Positions 41,175 to 49,657 of a stretch of DNA of 64,000 nt are shown piece after piece. Made by a program: the position numbers and the translations under genes. Within the stretch, counting starts at the first letter, position 1; every line of letters starts with the position of its first letter. The DNA lies in the NCBI GenBank assembly GCA_005888755.1, contig VBBQ01000028.1, positions 63,706 through 127,705 on the forward strand. The letters run 5' to 3'. Origin of the DNA: Candidatus Bathyarchaeota archaeon. Its GTDB lineage: Archaea; Thermoproteota; Bathyarchaeia; 40CM-2-53-6. The notes below the pieces were generated by a model, which worked only from the letters and a program-made list of their open reading frames with translations, was not told the DNA's origin and did not search any database.

Positions 41175-44100
41175 TTGTTCTCGCTCCTTGATGGCAGGGA
41201 CACTACCTGGCTGCTGCCTTTGTCAATGAAGACCCCGAACACTCTCTCTGCTCTGGATATTGTTGTGTCCTTGAGAGAGATTACTATGAACTGGGACATG
41301 GTGCTCCTAGATCTAAGAAGGGTCGCCAGGCGTTTTGCGTTGACCACATCCAAATGTGCGTCGATCTCATCCATTACGTAGAATGGCATCGGATGGATTT
41401 GTTGTAGTGCGAGAAGATAGCAGACCGTTGAGACAGATTTCTCTCCTCCACTGGCGCTGCCGATCGTGAGCTCGGTTTTTCCCGGGAACTGAAGCAAGAC
41501 ATCGAGTCCGCCCTCAAACGGGTTTTCGGGATTGTCCAGGGCCATTCTTCCATTTCCCTCGCCTGTCATCTCGCGGAAGATGCTCTGGAATGTCTCGTTG
41601 ACTTTGTTGTACGCGCTCATGAATGTGTCAAGCTTCTTCCTTTCTAGTTCGTTCATGAATTCGAGGATGGCTAGTTTCTCCCGTTCGAGTTCTCCGATCC
41701 TGACGGAGAGGTGTTTGTATCCTTCTTTTTGCGATTCGTATTGTTGCGCAGCAAGCTGGTTGATAGCGCCTATCTCGTCCCGTTCCTGTTCGAGGACGCG
41801 TTTCATGTCTTCAGCCTCCTTGATCAGGTCGGGATGAGTCTCGAGCGGTTTCTCGAAGCCGAGACCTTTGAGTTGTCCTTTGAAGATTGTTAGTTGAGCG
41901 TCGACTTCCCTAAGGCCCGATTTTAGATCGGTCACGCTTGCGTTGAGCGGGTCCATCATTTGCAGAAGCTTCCGAGTGGCTTTTTCGACTTCTACAAACT
42001 GTTCTTCGTACTTCTTTCTCTCATCTACAACGCTGTCCAGATTCCCGACTAGCCGTTCTTTCTCCTCGTTGAACTGTTTCATCTCTTTCTCTAGTGTTTC
42101 GAGTCGGTCATGCGCTTCGTTTGCGCGGGTCTCTTCGTGATGAATTTCGGAGTCAAGTGAGCGCAGTTGTATGCGGATTTGGTCGATTCCCGGCCGGAGT
42201 GTCTCAAGAGTGGATTGTTGGGAGGATAGATGTGATTCTAGTTCGAGCTTCTCCCGAAGAATGACCTGGTTTTCTGCGGCGGCCTGATCTCGCTCCGTCT
42301 CGAGTTGAGAGAGCGCTGACCTTCTCGAGTCAATCCTAAGCTTCGTCCTCTCTTCTTCGATAACTGCGAGGTGCCTCTTCATTTCTCCCTGCTTTTCCGC
42401 GGTCTCTTCTAGCAGCGCTCGCTCTTTTGTCATGGAGCTTACGAGGCTGTCAATTCGTCGGGTGGTCTGTTGGAGGAAGGTTCTTGTTCTCTCGAAACTT
42501 TTCTTGGCAGTTTCTACGTCTCTTGCCAAGGCTTCTCGGGTCTTGCTCGCGGACACTCGGTCCTCCAAGAGCTCGTCAAGCTCGGTCTCGATCCGATCAA
42601 CGTCGGACCGTGAACGTTGCACAACCGTCTCCAGGGACTTGACGGTTTTCTCAAGAGTTTCAAGAGCGGTAGATCGCGGAACTATGTTCGAAATCTCGAG
42701 TGGGGCTCTGTAGTAACCGCTCTCGAGGCCTCCTCCGGGTTCGTACAAGTCTCCGCTGGTTACAACGCATCTCTGTCCTTTGGCTGCAGTTAGAAACGCT
42801 GCTCTTTGCGTAGTGGCGAGTATAGTATCGCCGAATACGAATTGGACGGCGGGAGCAATGGACCTATCGGATCTTATGACCTTTGAAAGTGGACCGATTA
42901 TCCCTGGTGCCTGGTCAGCGTTGAGCTCGTCGTCTGGTAACTCGAGATCGTCTAGGGGTACCATCTTGACGCGTCCTAGCTTGGTGCGTTTTAGGCTCTC
43001 TATGCACTTGATTGCCACCTCAAGGTTCTTGACGACTAGCGCTTTCATCCAGCCTGCGCTCGCCGCTTGGATTGCCTTGCCGTATTCTTCTGGAAACTTG
43101 ACGAGCTCTTCGAGCCGTCCGTAGACGCCTTTCAGCGCGCCTTCATCGGACATTTCTTCGATCTTCTCGATCGCTCTGTCTTCTGCTCCAAGGCTGTCCG
43201 CTAGGTTCTTTTGGGTGTTGAATTCGACGACTGTGACACGCGCTCTCTTTGCGATTTCAAGGGCTTCGTCGATCTCTTTTCTCCGCTGGTCTTTGAGTTC
43301 GCCGTAGTCCTTTGTTTTCTGCTCGATTGATTCGAGTCGTTTTTCTTCTTCCTTCTGAAGCTTCTCCATTTCGCGGATTCTGCTCTTCAGCTCTTCCGAG
43401 AGCTGGGCGAACTCTTTCTGGCGTGCTTCTAGCGTTTGCAAGTGGCTGGCGGTGAGGTCGAGTTTTGTGGAACTGCCTTTGCTCTGGGCGGTTAGGTTTG
43501 AGAGTTCTTTGCCAAGACCATCGATCTCGTCCTGGACCTCGCTTAGCTTCTTAGCGTCCTGGTCAATTGATGATCTGGCCGCAGTTACTTTTTGGCTTAG
43601 TTTTTCAACGTTGGACGTGGACTCCTCCAGCTTGTCTTCGACGATTTTCCTATGTGACTGGAGGCTTTTGATAGAGCTGGCTAGTGGTTTGCTCGATGTT
43701 TCCATCTCTTCCGCTTGTCTTGTGAATGAGTCGCGTTGTTTTGTCCGGGTTGAAACTAGAATCTTAGCTGTCTCCGCGGTGGATCTTGCTTCGACGATGC
43801 CCTTGCTGGCTGCGGCGATGCGTCGTTCGATGTCAAAGAGTTCCTGATTTCCTTGGGTGACTGTCCTTTCCTCAAAGCTGCGTCTTTCCGCTTCGATCTT
43901 CGCTCTTTGCTGCGTTAGCTCTTCTCTTTCGCGTCTCACTTGATCGAGCTTGATCTGTTCCTGATCGAGCGTCTGTAACATTTCCTGGTGTCGTGTTTCG
44001 AGTGCTAGGATCTGGGCGGAGAGGATGCGGGCTTGTTGGCTGTTTATCTCGGTCTTGAGAAGGTTGGACCGTAGAAGGTCGTTTCTTTCTCTTTCAAGCT

Positions 44101-44707
44101 GTTCTATTCTCTGTCGGACCTCGTCAACTCTCGCGGAGGCGACTTTGAGGTTCAGATCCGCTTCCGATAACTGCACTCTTGCTTCGGCTTTCTTTGTCTC
44201 GAAGGTTCCGATTCCGATTAGGCTCTCCAGAATCCTTCTTCGTTCTTCTGTGCTAATCTCCGCAAGCCGGGTGATGGCGTGTTGGGAGATGAGATTGAAT
44301 CCGGTGACTTGTATGTCAGCGGAGCTCATTATGTCCTGGACTTGTTTTCGGGAGAGGCGTCGTCCGTTGAGCCGGTAGATTCCCTCTCCACCTTTCGAGA
44401 ATTCTCTGGATATTGTTACGAGGTCAGAGTCGACTGGTAGCTTCCGGTCGCTGTTGTCGAACTGGACTGCGACATAGGCTGACCGTGCTCCTTCACCCTG
44501 GGACTTGTGGACTAGGTCGGATAGGCTTCTGCCTCGGAGTTCTCTTGGGCTGAGTTCGCCGAGCGCGAACTTTAGACTGTCAAGGATGTTTGATTTGCCG
44601 GATCCGTTGGGTCCGGTTATGACGGTGAATCCGGTTCCGAGGTTGATAGAGACCTTCTTGTTGAAGGTCTTGAATCCTCGGATGTCGATTCTCTTGATGA
44701 ACACCAA
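41171..44707 (-). CDS. smc: Chromosome segregation ATPase SMC
   Basis: SMC forms a ring-shaped dimer that loops DNA. The 1178-residue protein has Walker A in VITGPNGSGKSNILDSLKF near residue 35, two long coiled coils, a hinge at about residues 500-640 (GALKGVYGRLEELVKFPEE, LEVAIKCIESLK), the signature GSASGGEKSVSTVCYLLALQ and Walker B in MPFYVMDEIDAHLD near residue 1120. Start TTG at 44707. Its stop is embedded in the scpA start region, so the kleisin is translated in step. Confidence 0.97.
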   Translation of the reverse strand: MVFIKRIDIRGFKTFNKKVSINLGTGFTVITGPNGSGKSNILDSLKFALGELSPRELRGRSLSDLVHKSQGEGARSAYVAVQFDNSDRKLPVDSDLVTISREFSKGGEGIYRLNGRRLSRKQVQDIMSSADIQVTGFNLISQHAITRLAEISTEERRRILESLIGIGTFETKKAEARVQLSEADLNLKVASARVDEVRQRIEQLERERNDLLRSNLLKTEINSQQARILSAQILALETRHQEMLQTLDQEQIKLDQVRREREELTQQRAKIEAERRSFEERTVTQGNQELFDIERRIAAASKGIVEARSTAETAKILVSTRTKQRDSFTRQAEEMETSSKPLASSIKSLQSHRKIVEDKLEESTSNVEKLSQKVTAARSSIDQDAKKLSEVQDEIDGLGKELSNLTAQSKGSSTKLDLTASHLQTLEARQKEFAQLSEELKSRIREMEKLQKEEEKRLESIEQKTKDYGELKDQRRKEIDEALEIAKRARVTVVEFNTQKNLADSLGAEDRAIEKIEEMSDEGALKGVYGRLEELVKFPEEYGKAIQAASAGWMKALVVKNLEVAIKCIESLKRTKLGRVKMVPLDDLELPDDELNADQAPGIIGPLSKVIRSDRSIAPAVQFVFGDTILATTQRAAFLTAAKGQRCVVTSGDLYEPGGGLESGYYRAPLEISNIVPRSTALETLEKTVKSLETVVQRSRSDVDRIETELDELLEDRVSASKTREALARDVETAKKSFERTRTFLQQTTRRIDSLVSSMTKERALLEETAEKQGEMKRHLAVIEEERTKLRIDSRRSALSQLETERDQAAAENQVILREKLELESHLSSQQSTLETLRPGIDQIRIQLRSLDSEIHHEETRANEAHDRLETLEKEMKQFNEEKERLVGNLDSVVDERKKYEEQFVEVEKATRKLLQMMDPLNASVTDLKSGLREVDAQLTIFKGQLKGLGFEKPLETHPDLIKEAEDMKRVLEQERDEIGAINQLAAQQYESQKEGYKHLSVRIGELEREKLAILEFMNELERKKLDTFMSAYNKVNETFQSIFREMTGEGNGRMALDNPENPFEGGLDVLLQFPGKTELTIGSASGGEKSVSTVCYLLALQQIHPMPFYVMDEIDAHLDVVNAKRLATLLRSRSTMSQFIVISLKDTTISRAERVFGVFIDKGSSQVVSLPSRSENN

Positions 44708-44746
44708 GGCTGGGGCCCTGGACTCACTCGTAATCGTAGCGTGTTC

Positions 44747-45529
44747 TCATCGGCCGAATCTTCTGTAGCGCCTCTGGTAGAGTCTGATGGCCCTTAAGAA
44801 ATCGATTCTTCGAAACTCCGGCCAGTAAACATCCACGAAGACAAGCTCGCTATAAGCGGCCTGCCACAGAAGGAAGCCGCTCAACCGTTCTTCGCCCGAT
44901 GTCCGTATGACGAGGTCGGGGTTCGGGTTGGGGAGGTGCGCGGTATAGAGGTATTTGTGGAATATTCCCTCGTCGATATCTTGAGGTCTCAGGTGTCCTT
45001 GGTAGACATCGTCGACGATCTTCTTGGTAGCGTCGACGATCTCTGCGCGTCCGGTGTAGGCGATTGCGATGTTCAGGAAGTGTCCGGAGTACTGGCTTGT
45101 CTCATCCTCTAGTTTCTTCAGGGCGTCTTGGAGGCTTTCTGGGAGGAGGTCTGTTCTGCCAAGGGCTTTGACCCTGACTTTCTGTGTGTGGAGGCGCTTG
45201 TCTCTCCCGAGTTTCCGGGCTTCTTCCTCGACGAGTTTGAGGACGGCGTTGACCTCTTCGGCGGGACGATCGAAGTTCTCCGTTGAGAACGTGTAGAGGG
45301 TGAGAGTCTTGATTCCGTATTCAAGGCACCAGTCCAGCACTTCTTCTCCTACTTTGGCGCCGATAATGTGCCCGTCGTTGGGCTGGAGTGCTTTTGCCTC
45401 CGCCCATCTTCTGTTGCCGTCTAGTATGATTCCGATATGTTCGGGCAGAGGTTTTCCCTTGACCTGTTCGGTTAGCCATTTTTCGTAGGCGGTGTATACT
45501 CCCGCGATTCTGAGCAGGCTGTCTAACAT
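44747..45529 (-). CDS. uppS: Cis-prenyltransferase (polyprenyl diphosphate synthase, UppS type)
   Basis: The enzyme elongates isopentenyl chains to the polyprenyl lipid carrier for glycosylation. The 260-residue sequence has the catalytic Asp in HIGIILDGNRRWA, TLYTFSTENFDRP, IAYTGRAEIVDA, the Arg/Ser motif LVIRTSGEERLSGFLLWQ and the metal-binding Glu in VDVYWPEF. ATG at 45529 overlaps the mtnP stop as ATGTTAG and is preferred to longer starts inside mtnP. Confidence 0.94.
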   Translation of the reverse strand: MLDSLLRIAGVYTAYEKWLTEQVKGKPLPEHIGIILDGNRRWAEAKALQPNDGHIIGAKVGEEVLDWCLEYGIKTLTLYTFSTENFDRPAEEVNAVLKLVEEEARKLGRDKRLHTQKVRVKALGRTDLLPESLQDALKKLEDETSQYSGHFLNIAIAYTGRAEIVDATKKIVDDVYQGHLRPQDIDEGIFHKYLYTAHLPNPNPDLVIRTSGEERLSGFLLWQAAYSELVFVDVYWPEFRRIDFLRAIRLYQRRYRRFGR

Positions 45530-46329
45530 GTTTGTTCTTTGACCTCCGGTTTGTTCAGCTGGGCTTGGGCGAGCGCTCTTCCACAAGAGCAGCCCTCTCT
45601 CGAGTCAGGTGTCTTACCTATAGCTTCTATGAGAATCTTGTTCAGGATCTGACCAGTTTCTCTCCCTTTCTCTTCTACCTCTCTGGCTGAAAGTGTTCGC
45701 TGGAGTCCGGCCGCCATGTTGGAGACGAAACTGATGGATGCATAGCAGAGTTCGAGCTCTCTTGCAAGGAAAGCCTCTGGGGCACCCGTCATTCCGACGA
45801 TTCCGCCGCCGAGGGCCTTGAGCATCCGGATCTCTGCCGGCGTCTCGTATCTGGGGCCTTCAGTGCACGCCATCACAATATCATTTCGGAGGTTCTTCTT
45901 ATTGTCGGAGCCGGCGCTGGCTATCGCATTTCTCAGGGTTGGACAGTATGGCTCGGACACGTCAACGTGGGTGACTGGGGAGCCATCGTAGAAGGTTCCT
46001 CGCCGCGATTTTGTAAAATCGATCAAGTCTGAGGGAATAACGATCTCGCCTGGTGCGAGTGAAGCGTCGATTGCACCGACAGCGTTGGTCGCGATTATAC
46101 GCTCGACGCCGAGACTTTTGAGTCCCCAAATGTTAGCTCGATAGTTTACGTTGTGGGGTGGGGCCGTGTGTCCTTCGCCGTGTCGTGGCAGATAGATTGC
46201 ATCGCGTCCTTTGACTTGTCCAATGGTCAGGGATGGGGTTGGACCGTAAGGTGTTCCTATGATCTTTTCTTCGCCTCTGACGATGGATTTGACTCCTGAG
46301 CCGCCGATGACCGCAATTGGAGGTTTCAT
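45523..46329 (-). CDS. mtnP: S-methyl-5'-thioadenosine phosphorylase
   Basis: MtnP cleaves methylthioadenosine with phosphate, feeding methionine and purine salvage. The 268-residue protein has the N-terminal phosphate site IAVIGGSGVKS, the PRHGEGHTAPPHNVNYRANI motif, NAVGAI and the purine/ribose site GIVGMTGAPEAFLARELE. A CSCGRAL motif near the C-terminus holds the Cys-x-Cys typical of thermostable archaeal forms. Its ATG overlaps the stop of the coiled-coil gene by 4 bp. Confidence 0.94.
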   Translation of the reverse strand: MKPPIAVIGGSGVKSIVRGEEKIIGTPYGPTPSLTIGQVKGRDAIYLPRHGEGHTAPPHNVNYRANIWGLKSLGVERIIATNAVGAIDASLAPGEIVIPSDLIDFTKSRRGTFYDGSPVTHVDVSEPYCPTLRNAIASAGSDNKKNLRNDIVMACTEGPRYETPAEIRMLKALGGGIVGMTGAPEAFLARELELCYASISFVSNMAAGLQRTLSAREVEEKGRETGQILNKILIEAIGKTPDSREGCSCGRALAQAQLNKPEVKEQTC

Positions 46330-47090
46330 TCTTCTTCCTCGTAGAGCGCGCCTAGCTCGTGGAGCGAGAGCTTTGCGCCCTGGCTGAGTTTCTTCTTCGC
46401 CGTTTCCTTCAGGTTTTGTTTGTGGGTTTCTTCTTTTTGGCGCTGGCTCATCTTATCAGCTAGATCGATTGATTTTCTGACAACCTGGTATTGCTCGTCT
46501 GTGTCTTTGTATTCTCCGCGGAGCTGGTTTAGGGATTTTCTGACATCTTCCTGTTTTATCTTGAGTGCTTGGAACCGTTCGGAGAATATCACAGTCTCTT
46601 CATGATGTTTCTGGCTTTCTTCTGCGAGTTCCTGGATTTTGGAGTGGAGCTTGTCTGCTTCCTCGTTATCTTTGGCAACCTCGTCTCGTAGTCGTAGGAG
46701 CTTCTTTGACGCTGTTACCTGGATTTCTAGGGCTCGGATCTTTATCATCAAACGCTTCTCTTCCTCTTTGCCTAACGGGACTGCTTGTACCTGCCACTCA
46801 AGCTGTTGCAGCTCGTGTTCGGCTGTTACGGACGCGAGTAGTTTGGGCGCTGTTTTCTGGAGAGTCTTGAGCTTTGTAATGTTCTGTCTTGCTTTGTCTC
46901 TTAGGTTATCGCGGGTTTTCTTGAGGGCTCGGACTGTCTCGTTCAGCTCGTCGCGGATCTTCCTACTTTCTTGTAGTTCACTCCGGGTCTTATCGAGCTT
47001 TCCTCTTATTTCAGAGAATTCTCCTAGAAGTTTTCGTTCGTCGGTTTTGATCCGCTGGCGCTCGTCTGCGAGCGTGTCGAGATTGGTCAT
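46326..47090 (-). CDS. Archaeal coiled-coil protein (COG1340 type)
   Basis: A 254-residue protein that is almost entirely charged coiled coil (about residues 1-105 and 120-225) with a short C-terminal LSLHELGALYEEEE segment. It matches the archaeal coiled-coil family COG1340, of unknown function, often found near translation or chromosome genes. Here it leads the mtnP-uppS-smc-scpA-scpB run on the minus strand and is coupled to mtnP. Confidence 0.82.
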   Translation of the reverse strand: MTNLDTLADERQRIKTDERKLLGEFSEIRGKLDKTRSELQESRKIRDELNETVRALKKTRDNLRDKARQNITKLKTLQKTAPKLLASVTAEHELQQLEWQVQAVPLGKEEEKRLMIKIRALEIQVTASKKLLRLRDEVAKDNEEADKLHSKIQELAEESQKHHEETVIFSERFQALKIKQEDVRKSLNQLRGEYKDTDEQYQVVRKSIDLADKMSQRQKEETHKQNLKETAKKKLSQGAKLSLHELGALYEEEE

Positions 47091-47188
47091 AGCTGGATCC
47101 CCCGTTTGGATGGGCGACGGGTTCTGATCCTTGGCATTGGGGAAGCCGCCTTATAGACGTTCAACTCTCAATATCCACGAGGAGGCTG

Positions 47189-47878
47189 GTGGCGTTGGAG
47201 CGGGTTGGGACTCGCTTGTCCATGTTCGGGACTGTTCACGTGGACCCTGCCAGCGGAGCTGCTGTTAGGGATACTATTGTCGCGTTGAAGCCGGAGGTTG
47301 TGGCCTTGGAGTTGGATGAGGCTCGGATGATGGCTCTTGAGAATCCGAAGGCTCAGAGCGGACGCGGCGCTGGAGTATCGTTTCTTACAATGGCCTTGTT
47401 GGAGAAGTTTGCGGGCCAGATGACCGGGTCGCCGCCGGGAACTGAGATGCTGGAGGCGGCGAAGGCTGCGAAGGCTGTCGGGTCCCGAGTGGAGTTTATC
47501 GATCTGCCAATCACGAGTACTGGTGCGGCGTTGAGGAAGCTGCCGAGGAAGGAGAAGGCGAAGCTGATGGTTGACGCGCTGCTCAGCCTTGTGGTCTTGC
47601 CTTTCAGCAGGATAAACTGGTCGAAGGTGACCGAGGATATGGACTCACAGATCGGGGCTTTCCGGAAGAGGTATCCGGTCTTGAGCAGAATACTGATCGA
47701 CACGCGCGAGGAGTACATGATCAACCGGTTGAAACGGGTATTGGACTCGACGACTGGGCAGGTCTTGGCGGTGGTAGGGTTCGGGCACCGAGCCTCGCTG
47801 GCGCGAGCCTTAACAGGGTATATGGAGGGACCAGGGTTTGCAACGGGCTACTCCTGGCAAGTGTCAACGGGCAGCTGA
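47189..47878 (+). CDS. TraB/PrgY family protein
   Basis: A 229-residue protein with the TraB signature SMFGTVHVDPASGAAV (His of the GTxH motif), EVVALELDEARMMAL (Glu-x-Asp), SRILIDTREEYMINRL and VLAVVGFGHRASL (GxxH). Family members resemble TIKI metalloproteases. The C-terminal membrane part found in longer homologues is absent. GTG at 47189 or TTG 6 bp downstream may start; the GGAGG upstream fits TTG better. Confidence 0.85.
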   Translation: MALERVGTRLSMFGTVHVDPASGAAVRDTIVALKPEVVALELDEARMMALENPKAQSGRGAGVSFLTMALLEKFAGQMTGSPPGTEMLEAAKAAKAVGSRVEFIDLPITSTGAALRKLPRKEKAKLMVDALLSLVVLPFSRINWSKVTEDMDSQIGAFRKRYPVLSRILIDTREEYMINRLKRVLDSTTGQVLAVVGFGHRASLARALTGYMEGPGFATGYSWQVSTGS

Positions 47879-48043
47879 AGGGAAACCTAGGGTTCTGCTG
47901 GCGGCGGTTTTAGGACCATTTCACGAAGGGCCACGGAGGAAGGAAGCATAGGCACAGGGAAGTGAACGTGGATTCCAAGCGTTTTCACGAAGGAAGCGGC
48001 GCGGGAAAAACGACCACCCATGGGGTCACATAATAGTTAGCAG

Positions 48044-48069
48044 AAAAAAATAGTTACAGAAAAAGAAAA
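48044..48069 (-). terminator. U-rich terminator of the CinA-like gene
   Basis: Directly after the CinA-like stop the minus strand has T4, T5 and T7 runs, which fit archaeal poly-U termination. Confidence 0.6.
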
Positions 48070-48070
48070 G

Positions 48071-48901
48071 TTACGACTCAAGCACTGTCTTGTCAGGCTT
48101 TTCTTGACCTTTCGGGTCGTGGTGGGCTGATTTCGATAGCTCCCGAAGGAGGTAGGCTATGGCGTTGTCAAGCCTAGCACTAGAATCGGGGTCCACGCTG
48201 TAAACATGGAGTTGGATTAGGGTTCTGATTCCGCCCTCGCGGCCACGCGGATGGGACTTAAAATAAAGTCCGGGAAACGCCTTGCGCGTACGGTCTAGAG
48301 CGGGCGCAAGCGCTGACTCGATAATTCCCACTAGGTCTACGGACACTTCCTCAGGGGCTTCCCCCTTTGAGGCTCTCAGCATCGGAATGACCGAGCCGGT
48401 GAAGATCGCTTTCATCTCGGAAGGAACGCCTGGAAGGGAGACTAGCCTCGTTGTGCCAACGCTGATCATAACCCCTGGCGCGGTCCCAACAGGATTTGGC
48501 AAGGGCTTAGCTCCCTCTGGGAAAGTGGCCATTTTTCTGCGAAACCGGGTTAGACCCGTGGAAGCTTCCAGCTTACTGTAACGGGCTTTGACCATTGCCA
48601 AGGCTCCCGGGTTCAGTATGAGCCGCTTGTGAAGGGCAAGTGCGACGCCTTTGAGGGTCATGTCATCATGGGTTGGCCCGAGACCCCCAAGTGTGATCAA
48701 GAGATCCGGCTTTCGGCGAAGCGCACCTGTAACCCCATCCTTTATCGCCGCTAGAGAGTCGCGAAGAACTGTGATCCTCAGAAGAGTCCAACCGAACCTT
48801 GTGAAACGTTTCGCCATCCAGTGGGAATTGGTATCCAGCGTATGCCCGATTAGCAACTCGTTGCCAACAGAGATTATCTCCGCCGTCGGCGATTTCTTCA
48901 C
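48071..48901 (-). CDS. CinA N-terminal (molybdopterin-binding-like) domain protein
   Basis: A 276-residue protein of the CinA/COG1058 group. EIISVGNELLIGHTLDTNSHWMA near the start, LLITLGGLGPTHDDMTLKGVA near residue 75 and VSLPGVPSEMKAIF near residue 155 are the family's nucleotide- or cofactor-binding motifs. The C-terminal NMN deamidase domain of bacterial CinA is missing. Archaeal members are thought to act in nucleotide or cofactor hydrolysis. The family call is firm, the reaction is not. Confidence 0.88.
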   Translation of the reverse strand: MKKSPTAEIISVGNELLIGHTLDTNSHWMAKRFTRFGWTLLRITVLRDSLAAIKDGVTGALRRKPDLLITLGGLGPTHDDMTLKGVALALHKRLILNPGALAMVKARYSKLEASTGLTRFRRKMATFPEGAKPLPNPVGTAPGVMISVGTTRLVSLPGVPSEMKAIFTGSVIPMLRASKGEAPEEVSVDLVGIIESALAPALDRTRKAFPGLYFKSHPRGREGGIRTLIQLHVYSVDPDSSARLDNAIAYLLRELSKSAHHDPKGQEKPDKTVLES

Positions 48902-48926
48902 TCAGCCATGCCCTCGAAGAACCGGA

Positions 48927-49622
48927 CTAGTGTTTCTCCAATGAGAGAACAGCGGCCAGTGCCCCAGAGAGAGCGCGGTTCGCGTCCTTCCCGAAACCGA
49001 TAATCACGAGGTCATTTTCAGATGGATGGAAGAATTCTCGAATTCGAGCGTCTTCACGTGGTGATAGCTCGGCAACCTTCTTGTTGTCAGGTGGAATCGA
49101 GAGCTTTCCGTTGACAACAGCTATTGTTAGGGTTCCTTCGGCGCCTACCTTGATAGCTTCGTCCCTTTGTGAGACTCCTGTTATCCCGGGCTTGTACATT
49201 TTCGCCAGGTGGACTCCTACCGAGACTTTGCCAGGGACGAGTTCTGTCTCATCTAGTGTTTTGATCTCGCGCACGGCGATCTGCTTGAGATATTTCTGCA
49301 ATGTCTCTCGTCCTTGCCTGGAAAGCTTGACGCCCGTTCCTTCACCAACTTCAACCAGGCCCTGTTCCGCGAGCCTCTCCAACAAACCACGGGTAACACC
49401 GTCGTTGATCTGAAGCGCCTGGGCAAGAGCGCGGCGTCCAACAGGACCTTGTTCGTCGATGAGAACTAGGGCGTTTAGAAGCTGGACTGTAGTAAGCTGG
49501 GGAAGCGGACCCCTCGCTCCACGACGCCACTTGTCCAGCATTTCCTCTAACATAAGATTCGACAGCCGGAGCGATCCGGCCGATGAAAAGTTAACTCTTC
49601 CCAAGAGACCAGGTGTGTTCAT
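48927..49622 (-). CDS. DUF4443-like winged-helix protein
   Basis: A 231-residue protein with a MarR-like winged helix (residues 30-100: LTTVQLLNALVLIDEQGPVGRRALAQALQINDGVTRGLLERLAEQGLV) and a C-terminal ligand-type domain of about 110 residues (KYLKQIAVREIKTLDETELVPGKVSVGVHLAKM, then VIIGFGKDANRALSGALAAVL). This arrangement fits DUF4443 regulators of archaea. A shorter start at the Met near residue 24 is possible. It lies just upstream of the CinA-like gene. Confidence 0.75.
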   Translation of the reverse strand: MNTPGLLGRVNFSSAGSLRLSNLMLEEMLDKWRRGARGPLPQLTTVQLLNALVLIDEQGPVGRRALAQALQINDGVTRGLLERLAEQGLVEVGEGTGVKLSRQGRETLQKYLKQIAVREIKTLDETELVPGKVSVGVHLAKMYKPGITGVSQRDEAIKVGAEGTLTIAVVNGKLSIPPDNKKVAELSPREDARIREFFHPSENDLVIIGFGKDANRALSGALAAVLSLEKH

Positions 49623-49657
49623 TAAGACTTCATTGTCCGGCGCGTATCATCGAAGCA

